From Perkinsus olseni (taxonomy: Eukaryota > Perkinsozoa > Perkinsida > Perkinsidae), in the NCBI GenBank assembly GCA_013115135.1, contig JABANP010000960.1, forward strand, positions 1 to 10,377: 10,377 nucleotides of DNA. The letters are read 5' to 3'. Under the pieces are notes generated by a model that worked only from the letters and a program-made list of their open reading frames with translations, ran no database searches and had not been told where the DNA came from. The position numbers were made by a program, and so were the translations under genes. Positions 1 through 6,405 of the stretch are shown piece after piece (position 1 is the stretch's first letter; each line of letters starts with the position of its first letter).

Positions 1-25
1 CCATGAGTTGCTTTGTTAATTAACG

Positions 26-48
26 GCTCTGATCCTCGGGATCAGAGC
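26..48. repeat. Perfect 10-bp hairpin
   Basis: Arms at 26-35 and 39-48 (GCTCTGATCC and its complement) around a 3-base loop. It lies just upstream of the first candidate gene. No run of T follows, so a bacterial-type terminator is not indicated. Confidence 0.7.
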
Positions 49-65
49 GCGGTCCGCTCGCGATT

Positions 66-551
66 ATGTCTTCTCAGCTGCAGCGGCTGCAGTGCAGCGG
101 CTGCAGTGCAGCCGCTGCAGTGCAGCGCAGCGCAGTTCGAGAGAACGCCGGACGTCGTAATTTTGACCTCTATTCAGAATCATTATACATGGCATCAGAA
201 CCCTCCCGAGCGACTGACGGAGAAAGGGATACACGCTGCCGGAGCAGGCTGAGAGTGAGCGAGTGTGTATTCACCACGCAAGGGTGATTCTCCACTGTGC
301 TCAGTTCTGCATTCTGTTCCCACCGAGCAGCTCGTGGCTTCTTGTTATCGAAGATGAGAGGAGAGCGTGTAATGCAACAGCCCGGTCACAGCGATGTATG
401 CTGAGTGATCGACCCGGGCCGCCCGAGAGCGCGGTGAGAGTCATCTATCGCTGAGCTGTTGAGCGAAAATGTGTTTAACCCTGAAAAGCTGGTCTGGTGC
501 ATGACTTGCTCAACGGCGTCCATCTCGATCGATGAGATTTTCATCAAATGA
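66..551 (+). CDS. Candidate small gene, Gln/Ala/Cys-rich N-terminus, unknown function
   Basis: Proposed exons are 66-254, 305-433 and 456-551, giving 137 residues; introns are 50 bases (GTGAGC...GTGCTCAG) and 22 bases (GTGAGA...CGCTGAG), both phase 0. The ATG at 66 follows an in-frame stop. The first exon translates a CTGCAG-type tandem repeat into Gln/Cys/Ala runs. The last exon holds W-C-M-T-C-S-T-A-S-I-S-I-D near residue 120, which resembles a segment in the next candidate. The stop at 549-551 overlaps the ATG of that candidate (ATGA). This is unusual for separate eukaryotic genes, so the two may be one gene with a junction I could not place. Each open frame is short enough to arise by chance. 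Confidence 0.25.
80..119. repeat. 14-base tandem repeat followed by an inverted copy
   Basis: Positions 80-93 and 94-107 are identical copies of GCAGCGGCTGCAGT, and 93-119 forms a palindrome with 13-bp arms around one central base. The arrangement is therefore direct copy, direct copy, inverted copy. The surrounding sequence is a looser CTGCAG repeat. Confidence 0.8.
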
Positions 552-1004
552 CGTCTTGTTACAAGACTCTTGTACGAATCATAGAGTATGATCCGATTCG
601 TTTCTTACCTTATCGCGGTACCCCTCAACGTAGTTATAGCAACGACCCCTCATCGAACCACTGCTCCCTCGATCGCTCTGTAGGGTGTCATCTTTCATTG
701 CGCTGATGGTGGCAGTGATGCGCGCCGTGAGTGCATCAACTTGTCAGGCGCAGCTTCTCCGTTGTGTCCGCAAGGCGATCATGAATGGCGAGACCATCGA
801 GTATCTGGAATATGCTCCCCATAATGGAATGTGGGCGATGGTGACCAGCAGTGGCTCCGTCTGGCTCGACTGTGGCCGGGTAGATTCCAATTCTGGTAAC
901 ACTTCGTCATCCTAGTCGACCTGCCACTGCTGTTCCCCGAAGTGGCCTTCGTGATAATCATAAGTTCTCGATATTCAGCCTTGAAAACCTATATCGACCT
1001 ATGA
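548..1004 (+). CDS. Candidate small gene, unknown function
   Basis: Proposed exons are 548-679, 748-895 and 916-1004, giving 122 residues. The introns are 68 bases (GTAGGG...ACTTGTCAG) and only 20 bases (GTAACA...TCCTAG); the second removes an in-frame TAG and leads into a hydrophobic tail (F-V-I-I-I-S-S-R-Y). Residues 73-85 read W-A-M-V-T-S-S-G-S-V-W-L-D, close to the segment in the preceding candidate. An unspliced reading from ATG 706 to 915 is also possible. The stop lies 16 bases before the inverted-repeat element, so its 3' region may have been disrupted by insertion. Confidence 0.28.
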
Positions 1005-1020
1005 CTATTATCCCAACGCG

Positions 1021-1752
1021 AGACTACACCTTTTCCCGAGCAAATAAAATGTTTTTTCGTTTGATTTAAAAGGGCCTGGAAAACCGAAGTTTGTTTTAAA
1101 AAAGTTTTCATCCACTTTAAACACTTTAGCAATTTTAAAAACCTCATGTCACGCATATTAAATCTCACTTTCCATGCAATTTAGAATGCTCTACAGTAGT
1201 CGCCGAATTAGTCGCGCGCATCCCCATTGTTCATTGCATGCCTCATCGTGAAATTTTCATCCCGAGCTCCTATCTCAATATGACCAACGTCAATGGCGTC
1301 GGACTTCTAAGGCACAGCATTAGCTGAGGGTAACACGCAACATGGTAGATATTTCATATACAGTAGTAGCCGTGACATCACGCCAGTGACATGATGTCAC
1401 ACGTGGCAGCGTTCTCGGAGGAACTTCCACCGGATCGAATCATTGAAGTGTGGTTACCGTTGGCAAGAATCACGAGCATTAGTGTTCTACCGTGTTTCAT
1501 AAGCTTAGAGCATGTGCTCGAGTTGCAGGAAAGGATCGTACTAGCAGAATGATTCAGATAGCGAAATTGGATCAAAATCGATTTAAATAGAATGACACGG
1601 GTTAAATCGTATTTGCTCAAAATATTAATTTGGGTGACAAAACGAATTTGGTTTGACAATTTTTTAATTCCAATGACACTCGCTAAATTGCTATCAAAAT
1701 GGTTTAAACCGAACGAAAAAACATTTTATTTGCTCGGGAAATGGTGTAGACT
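1021..1752. mobile_element. Terminal-inverted-repeat element, probable non-autonomous DNA transposon
   Basis: Bases 1021-1070 and 1703-1752 are inverted copies of one another, matching at 46 of 50 positions; both contain the block CCCGAGCAAATAAAATG. The terminal 150-200 bases are much richer in A and T than the flanks, while the centre (about 1200-1540) is ordinary. The 732-base length and absence of a recognisable transposase fit a MITE-like element or a deletion derivative. I could not identify a clean target-site duplication, so the exact ends may lie a few bases further out. A 93-codon minus-strand frame (1378-1659) lies inside, with no features supporting it. Confidence 0.7.
1372..1400. 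repeat. Three-arm repeat inside the inverted-repeat element
   Basis: GTGACAT occurs at 1372-1378 and 1386-1392, and its complement ATGTCAC at 1394-1400. The outer 9-bp arms (1372-1380 with 1392-1400) can also pair. Two competing hairpins are possible. Confidence 0.65.
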
Positions 1753-1806
1753 AGTCTAACTAGTGGGTCTCGGGGTAGGGCAAGTTGAAGCAATTTCATA
1801 ATATAG

Positions 1807-2405
1807 TACTCCAACGGTACACGAATCAACGGTTACAGAGACCGTATTGACCAAACAAAAATCCACTTTGTCGTGGCTCAGAACGGTTGTACTACAACCT
1901 GTTCACCCGAGGAGCACGATGTGGAATTGAAAGATTGCTTTAGTTATCTCCAGAACACGATATACGCCTCGATGTGTCAATGGAACGCGTCGATCAGGCC
2001 TAGTGGAGATCGCTCATAATATCCCCAGCATAGGAATCGAACGGAGAGTCTGAGATATGACTTTCATATTATGAAATGAAGTCCCTCAAACGCTCACGAG
2101 TCGTGGACGAGACCTCTGCTGCTTTGGAAGACCTGGTCTTCCAAAAGCCATAATTTGCACCCCCTCGTGAGTGCCATACTCATGATCGACTTGGCGATTC
2201 GAGATTCTTCCCAAATTTCGGACAAACTAAACTGTATTTTAGTCGGACATAACTTATAGGCTCGGCGAGACGAAGAATATCGAGTGAAAATCGAGGTTCT
2301 AGACGTTTCGCGGAGATGACACAACAGTTGTGTCACAACTCTAGCACCGAAAGATCGAGAAACCTTGCAGAGATGGGCCTCACAAAGGTGTTATATGTGA
2401 ATTAA
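1807..2405 (+). CDS. Candidate gene, 5' end not found
   Basis: The direct evidence is a 70-codon open frame at 1807-2016, bounded upstream by a TAG that could be a splice acceptor (CATAATATAG). It contains H-F-V-V-A-Q-N-G followed by S-P-E-E and L-K-D, resembling the motif of the candidates at 4883 and 5502. Possible continuation is by exons 2034-2047, 2082-2135, 2172-2241 and 2260-2405, with introns of 31, 34, 36 and 18 bases, all frame-consistent. An alternative start is ATG 2076. A 14-base exon and an 18-base intron are extreme, and alternative joins give equally plausible peptides, so only the first frame deserves moderate weight. Confidence 0.22.
2123..2145. repeat. Perfect 11-bp palindrome with a one-base centre
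   Basis: Arms 2123-2133 and 2135-2145 (TTTGGAAGACC and complement). It spans a possible splice donor at 2136 in the candidate gene there. Confidence 0.7.
2317..2339. repeat. Three-arm palindrome (ACACAAC / GTTGTG / CACAAC)
   Basis: 2317-2325 pairs with 2327-2335 (9 bp, one-base centre). The same middle arm also pairs with 2334-2339, giving two mutually exclusive hairpins. Confidence 0.7.
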
Positions 2406-2471
2406 ACCACCTGCTCAAACACACGGGGATAGTATGAGCCGCTACTAAGGTGTTCAACACATACACCGTGC

Positions 2472-2759
2472 ATGACGTTTGCTCGGCAATTTCTGGCACA
2501 CCTTGCAGTGGGGACTCCCCACTGGGAAGGTCGCTGTCGCTGGGAAGACACGGCTTCGCCGTGACGACTTGCTCGTTCGCATCAAAGTCTGATGATCAGA
2601 CTTCCATCATTCGGAACTTGAAAACTTCGCACATATGAGCTAGACAAGCTCGCGGAGATTCCCCAGCTAGACTCCAACGCGACAGGCCAAGTATCACACC
2701 CATTGGAGGGAATGCTCAAATATCTTCCGCATAGGGAGTTTGAAAACTCTATTTTCTAG
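2472..2759 (+). CDS. Candidate 70-residue gene, unknown function
   Basis: Proposed exons are 2472-2507, 2530-2586 and 2640-2759, with phase-0 introns of 22 and 53 bases. The peptide starts M-T-F-A-R-Q-F-L-A-H-L-A, continues with a basic stretch (K-T-R-L-R-R-D-D-L-L-V-R-I-K) and ends in E-F-E-N-S-I-F. The last exon is open in a frame that stops just upstream, which is what a splice acceptor at 2639 would explain. The first intron coincides with a 9-bp palindrome and the second begins within another. The stop overlaps the end of the minus-strand retroelement relic. All frames are short and chance is a serious alternative. Confidence 0.22.
2506..2603. repeat. Cluster of three short hairpins
   Basis: Three perfect hairpins occur within 98 bases: 2506-2524 (9-bp arms, one-base centre), 2549-2563 (6-bp arms, 3-base loop) and 2585-2603 (8-bp arms, 3-base loop). 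Their sequences are unrelated. The first and third fall on the two introns proposed for the candidate gene at 2472. Confidence 0.7.
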
Positions 2760-3520
2760 TAAGTAGAATCACCGAGCGCTTGTTGGACTCGCAGAGGACC
2801 TTTCCACGAAGGGGTAAGCGGATCAGTATTACGAACCCATTTCATCACAGAGTCACCGACCTTGAACAGACGTAGCCATCCGGGGATGACGGTCTGCATC
2901 GCCGGACCGACCGACGAACAGGCACGGTGACTTGTAGCGACTGCAACTCGTCATCGAACAAAGCTTGTACTCAGACAACCCTCATTTCCGGGTACTCCTC
3001 ACGAAGATCTGACTTGAGTCGAGAGTTAAGCTCTCCTTTACTCTCTACAACCACGGCGCAATGATAGACTCCGTCGAAAAAGATGTGGAAAGAGAGGCCT
3101 AAATAAGACCGTCTTATTGCTAATGGCAAAATTTTTTTCACCAGGTTCGTCGCGTACATCAACAATTTGGAGATCAAAAAATTTACGCCGACGGCGTTCC
3201 CTCAAGGGTTCTTGAAAGAGCATAGGGCTCTGAAGACTCTTTAACGAAGTCTCTCTGTTGTCTGATATTCTCTGGCTATGTCCTCGCAGATCTTGCGTAT
3301 CCACGCTCTGTACAAGCGCCACAGACACCCCTCGATCCTCTCCACGGCTGCGTCTTACTTGGTCACAAATGCCTTTCTCATGTCTGCATGATGTGCTCAC
3401 AATGTGTAAGTCCCATCCGTCTGTCAGCTCTTTAATTCGAGAAAATCGGTGATGTCAACACAGAACCCGTAGTTGATCGATCTGTTCAGCGACGGGATAT
3501 GGTGAATAACGCTAATGATT
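2756..3520 (-). pseudogene. Retrotransposon integrase relic, frameshifted and stop-broken
   Basis: On the minus strand, 2950-2756 is open for about 64 codons. It contains V-G-D-S-V-M-K-W-V-R-N, then P-L-T-P-S-W-K-G-P-L-R-V, the pattern of the C-terminal part of LTR-retrotransposon integrases (G-D-x-V ... P-x-W-x-G-P). Upstream on that strand are fragments in shifting frames: 3354-3244 with V-E-R-I-E-G-C-L-W-R-L-Y, a frame with I-S-D-N-R-E near 3260, and V-D-I-T-D-F at 3459-3440. These resemble the first two acidic positions of a DDE integrase core. Internal stops and at least two frame changes show it is dead. No long terminal repeats were found. The assignment is firm for the C-terminal fragment and weaker for the rest. 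Confidence 0.55.
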
Positions 3521-3628
3521 TCGCGGACTTAGTTGGCATCGTTCGAGTGCACAAAGGATGGCTGAACTTGCAATAGCATGATATTTGGGGGTTCATCAAT
3601 GGTCCATCGGTGCTCCGCTTTAGCACGT

Positions 3629-3653
3629 GTGTCGCAATTTGAGCATGCGACAC
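3629..3653. repeat. 8-bp inverted repeat with 9-base loop
   Basis: GTGTCGCA at 3629-3636 and its complement at 3646-3653; the similarity extends imperfectly outward. The flanking 3520-3780 stretch shows no convincing coding frame. Confidence 0.6.
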
Positions 3654-3780
3654 TGTGCGTAACTGTCACATACGTACAGCATACGGAGGCTCAACCGCGC
3701 TAGTAACGATCTATGGTACCAAGCAATGAAACAATCTTTCTCCGACGTTTCTTCTTTCTGGTTACTGCTCACAAGAACTT

Positions 3781-3803
3781 GACTTGACTCAAGTCACTTG
3801 AGT
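3781..3803. repeat. Three-arm palindrome (GACTTGA / TCAAGT / ACTTGAGT)
   Basis: 3781-3787 pairs with 3789-3795 (7 bp), and 3787-3794 pairs with 3796-3803 (8 bp). The two hairpins share the middle arm and exclude each other. Confidence 0.7.
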
Positions 3804-3813
3804 GATAAGTTGA

Positions 3814-3864
3814 ACGGTTCAAACTGAATCCCCCTTTAGTAAAGGGAGGTTCAGTTTGAACCGT
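3814..3864. repeat. 51-base hairpin with 15-bp perfect outer stem
   Basis: Outer arms 3814-3828 and 3850-3864 are perfectly complementary. The interior continues with a 6-bp CCCTTT/AAAGGG stem and a 3-base loop after a small mismatch, so nearly the whole segment folds. No ORF or family explains it. Confidence 0.75.
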
Positions 3865-3979
3865 AAAGGGCCTTTGCTCTCTACATCCTTGACACAATCA
3901 AATCAAAGGATTCACACCGAGCTGTACAATTCTTCGGCCACAGTTGGTCGGAGAGAACCTCTCTTTCGGAATAAGGCTC

Positions 3980-4018
3980 CCGACCAGGTCGGTAGTTTAG
4001 GGGTCAGCCTGACCCCTA
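3980..4018. repeat. Two adjacent palindromes
   Basis: 3980-3992 has 6-bp arms (CCGACC) around one base, and 3998-4018 has 10-bp arms (TAGGGGTCAG) around one base. Confidence 0.7.
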
Positions 4019-4278
4019 GGCCCTCGATTCCACCATTCCGCGCCAGGCTCATTCGTGGCAGCTAGAGGATGCTGATCCTTGCGAGCAGAGCCGTTACCAC
4101 TAGGCCATTGAGGGACAGAATCAGTAGCTTCGAGCGCTTGCTGCACCTAAAGCGCGTGAAGTTCTAGCCCAACGTTGCAATCACCGTCACGACACGTCCT
4201 TCACCGATTGAGCGACTTATTAAGCTCCATGATTTTCGGGAGCCGCTGCGGCAATCATTCCGGCACCAACCTCAGCTG

Positions 4279-4331
4279 GCTCGGCCTGAAACAGGGGCTC
4301 TTCAATGAGGAGCCCCTGTTTCAGGCCGAGC
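4279..4331. repeat. Perfect 22-bp hairpin, 53 bases in all
   Basis: Arms 4279-4300 and 4310-4331 are exactly complementary. The 9-base loop continues the pairing with only small mismatches. A further 7-bp palindrome follows at 4338-4352. The length and lack of divergence between arms imply recent origin or selection. Confidence 0.8.
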
Positions 4332-4417
4332 AAGCTTATGAGGAGTCCTCATCCTCCTACAACTGGGTCTTCCCCTCTATCTGAGGCTCCTGAGCGACTC
4401 CCAACGTCGGCTAATCC

Positions 4418-4439
4418 TGAGCCCGGCTCAAGTTGAGCC
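4418..4439. repeat. Three-arm palindrome (TGAGCC / GGCTCAA / TTGAGCC)
   Basis: 4418-4423 pairs with 4425-4430, and 4425-4431 pairs with 4433-4439. The middle arm is shared. Confidence 0.7.
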
Positions 4440-4484
4440 ACTCAGCCTCAGAATCGTTCTCCTGAAAAGTTGGGGGCACCCCGT

Positions 4485-4552
4485 CTTGAGAAGTGGCTGT
4501 GAACTTGAGAACTGGCTGTCAGCCAGACTCTGGCTGACAGCCAGTTCTCAAG
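4485..4552. repeat. Perfect 24-bp palindrome plus an extra direct copy of its arm
   Basis: 4504-4527 and 4529-4552 are exactly complementary around one base. Just upstream, 4485-4500 repeats the first 16 bases of the arm in direct orientation with one change. The arrangement is again direct, direct, inverted. A 24-bp palindrome with a one-base centre should be prone to deletion. Confidence 0.8.
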
Positions 4553-4611
4553 GCCGGAGTAGAGAAGAATTGGTGACACGACTCTCGCCTTAGTAAACCC
4601 AAATTTATTGG

Positions 4612-4646
4612 GATGAGAGTATATAGACGCGATGAGAGTGTAGACG
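4612..4646. repeat. Imperfect tandem duplication
   Basis: GATGAGAGT followed by a TAGACG-containing tail occurs at 4612-4629 and again at 4631-4646, the second copy slightly shorter. The surrounding 4560-4880 holds no other feature I can support. Confidence 0.5.
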
Positions 4647-4882
4647 TTTCGTTACTAAGTATGTCAGCACTACAATCGTTTCAGCAAATCGAAAGAGTTG
4701 GAATAACAAGAAAGCTCCGGGACTTATCGACGCTTCGTTTGTTTTCGGAGTTCATACTGATATAGCATGAATACGTTGGGATACGCCATTGCGTCGTAAA
4801 TGCATGCTGGAGTTGGATAACTTCGGGATAGACCAGTTATCCTGATATTTGTTTCTTGAGCGGGGTAGGTGGTGGAACAACC

Positions 4883-5413
4883 ATGGTTCGGTCTGCGTCT
4901 CTTCAGCGTACTATCAGTCACTTCAGCAAGTTATCGCAGAGTGTCCTCGCGTACGTGGATTTTCTTTGGGGAGTGCAGAGTTCGAATGGTGAGTCGCCTT
5001 GGTCAGCTGTAGAGAACTTGTGAGGGTTGCTTTAGTAAAGCGGCCGTCGGATACCCGCAGATCAGAAAAGCTCGAATCTGTCTACAGTAGGAATTCTCTA
5101 AGCTGAACTGAGTTCAGTGAACTCCAACTCGGTATTGGACCAACTCAACTCAGTGTCGAGAAGAAATTTCGTGTCATTTGAATGCCCTTACGGTGCTCTG
5201 TGGCCGGGCCACACCATCAGTCTCGTCGTGTGTAGTTGGATAGTGATCCATTCCGACGGCAAGGGAGTGCGCACATACGGTCGCCTCCCTGATGGCCTTA
5301 CTCGGGATATTGGAGAAGCGATCAACTCAGGTGGAGGAGTGGACTTCGTCGGAATATTGAGGAATACGGTAGGCGTGAACTGCGCTCCAACTGACTGCGA
5401 GAAGACTGACTGA
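4883..5413 (+). CDS. Candidate 157-residue gene, unknown function
   Basis: Proposed exons are 4883-4988, 5015-5086 and 5118-5413; introns are 26 bases (GTGAGT...GTAGAG) and 31 bases (GTAGGA...GTTCAG). The ATG has a strong eukaryotic start context (aaccATGg). The last exon is the longest open segment here. Residues 100-124 read W-I-V-I-H-S-D-G-K-G-V, then G-R-L-P-D-G-L-T-R-D-I, which align with the end of the next gene. No signal peptide or catalytic motif is recognisable. A three-arm palindrome sits on the second acceptor, and a 7-bp palindrome (5199-5213) lies in the third exon. The model is frame-consistent throughout but rests on no homology I can name. Confidence 0.35.
5103..5124. repeat. 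Three-arm palindrome (CTGAACT / AGTTCAG / TGAACTC)
   Basis: 5103-5109 pairs with 5111-5117, and 5110-5116 pairs with 5118-5124. It lies across the proposed intron-exon boundary at 5117/5118. Confidence 0.7.
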
Positions 5414-5436
5414 CGGCAACGAGGGCTGAACAACCC

Positions 5437-5456
5437 CCGCATCAGCCGTGATGCGG
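5437..5456. repeat. 8-bp hairpin between the two tandem candidate genes
   Basis: Arms CCGCATCA at 5437-5444 and its complement at 5449-5456 around a 4-base loop, about 25 bases after one stop and 45 before the next ATG. Confidence 0.6.
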
Positions 5457-5501
5457 ATGTTGCTCATAGACTGCCTAATTTCGTCACGCGACGGAGGAAA
5501 A

Positions 5502-5901
5502 ATGCCCGCGCTGTGCCTTCTGAAAGGCATTCGATCTGCAGCAGATGATCCTCTGTTCTATTAGACGCCATCTTTATACACTTTTCAGCACTCCGTTGAG
5601 TGACCTTAAGTTCATGAATTTTTCAACGACAATAAGCTCGAGTGTCTTGCCAGGCACCCTATTATCAAGTCGTATCACAGCGAGGCCATTGTTATGGTGT
5701 CATAAACGGGGAACGACATGTTGAGGGAATCCTTGTCGATGCGGCTACCGGTCTCGAGGTGCGTCCGTCCTCGTGCTGCCCTAAATCGTATTCGTTATCT
5801 TTCGGCGTTTCCAGATGCATTGGGACAGAAATGGGGGTGTCTTCTTCAAGAACATCCCGGAGTCCCTGGAGCGAGAGCTTCGACGAGTTATGAGCATCTG
5901 A
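5502..5901 (+). CDS. Candidate 90-residue gene, likely relative of the 4883 gene
   Basis: Proposed exons are 5502-5554, 5589-5643, 5681-5758 and 5815-5901. The introns are 34, 37 and 56 bases; the first and third have good pyrimidine-rich acceptors (ACTTTTCAG, GCGTTTCCAG) and the third a GTGCGT donor. The start context is aaaaATGc. The C-terminal exon encodes H-W-D-R-N-G-G-V, then I-P-E-S-L-E-R-E-L, matching H-S-D-G-K-G-V and L-P-D-G-L-T-R-D-I of the gene 89 bases upstream. Same strand and tandem position suggest duplication. The product is small, mildly basic and has no obvious membrane segment. A 124-codon antisense frame overlaps it and is treated as a shadow. Confidence 0.35.
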
Positions 5902-5917
5902 GTTTATATCTAAGCTT

Positions 5918-5969
5918 TTATCAATTGATAACAGATCATGATGCCGCCGGCATCCCGTGATACGGATGC
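5918..5969. repeat. Palindrome followed by a three-arm repeat
   Basis: 5918-5931 (TTATCAATTGATAA) is a perfect 14-base palindrome. Then 5940-5946 pairs with 5948-5954 (7 bp), and 5950-5955 pairs with 5964-5969. A further 7-bp hairpin lies at 6031-6047. The rest of 5902-6250 has no convincing coding frame. Confidence 0.65.
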
Positions 5970-6252
5970 ACTCCCAACGGCGTCGCGGCGATGATGCACA
6001 CTGTAGGGGCACAGTGCAGCGTTGTCCCTCGTCTCCTACAAGGAGACTTCTAAGCTGTGCTCTCATGAGCTAGCAACAAGATAGCAGAGTGCATTCAGAA
6101 CTAGTATTAAGACAGTAGAGAGCGTTCGAAACCTATCTTGTCATGCGACTTGACGTAGCGCTGCCAACACCTTAAGTGACATTCAACACCGGCTAGGACC
6201 ATCGAAGGTGGGCAACTCGTCGCGATTAAAGCATTCTCCCCTTGTAACAGAC

Positions 6253-6306
6253 ATGAACTGCAAGACTGCTGTGTTACTCATTGCGCGCCGATCATCTTGT
6301 GCATGC
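6253..6306 (+). CDS. Possible alternative first exon of the large gene
   Basis: An ATG at 6253 opens 18 codons (M-N-C-K-T-A-V-L-L-I-A-R-R-S-S-C-A-C) ending at a GTGCAT donor at 6307. A 42-base intron to 6348 would join it in phase 0 to a frame that is open from 6349 into the ATG at 6406. The intron has a GCTAATA branch-like site and would remove the in-frame TAG that otherwise isolates the 6406 start. The peptide is short and mildly hydrophobic. Whether transcripts use this exon or begin at 6406 cannot be told from sequence. Confidence 0.25.
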
Positions 6307-6405
6307 GTGCATAGCTAATACTCCCGCCCCCCGAATAGATCCAGATAGAAGACTTTATACTCCTTCTCGCCTTGCGTTGACTATGAGCAACAACGGAGAA
6401 GCAAC

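Larger units (their letters stand above)
3520..4880. other. Stretch without a supported gene
   Basis: Apart from the hairpins and the tandem duplication listed separately, I see no coding frame here that I can defend. Plus-strand frames at 3856-4065 and 4175-4384 run through the palindromes, and their peptides largely translate palindrome arms. Pro/Ser-rich fragments in several frames could be a decayed retroelement gag region belonging to the relic at 2756-3520, but nothing recognisable supports this. Confidence 0.4.

Noticed and set aside
80..136. CTGCAG-rich repeat as a CRISPR array
   Set aside because: Units are directly abutting 14-mers without unique spacers, and the setting is eukaryotic.
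685..915. Uninterrupted 76-codon reading from GTG 685
   Set aside because: GTG starts are not usual in eukaryotes. ATG 706 gives a shorter unspliced form, and the 20-base intron at 896-915 offers a longer product; I kept the spliced model at low confidence.
2094..2336. 80-codon minus-strand open frame
   Set aside because: It spans two palindromes and overlaps a plus-strand candidate; open frames of this length are expected by chance several times in 10 kb.
3038..3400. 120-codon minus-strand open frame as an intact gene
   Set aside because: The strand is right for the retroelement relic, but recognisable fragments lie in different frames around it, so I treat it as part of a decayed integrase.
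4279..4331. Hairpin as a bacterial-type terminator
   Set aside because: No T run follows, no gene ends just before it, and the window shows eukaryotic introns.
5692..6066. 124-codon open frame on the minus strand
   Set aside because: It lies antisense to the better-supported exons at 5681-5901, runs through palindromes, and its peptide has no recognisable domain or compositional sign of coding.
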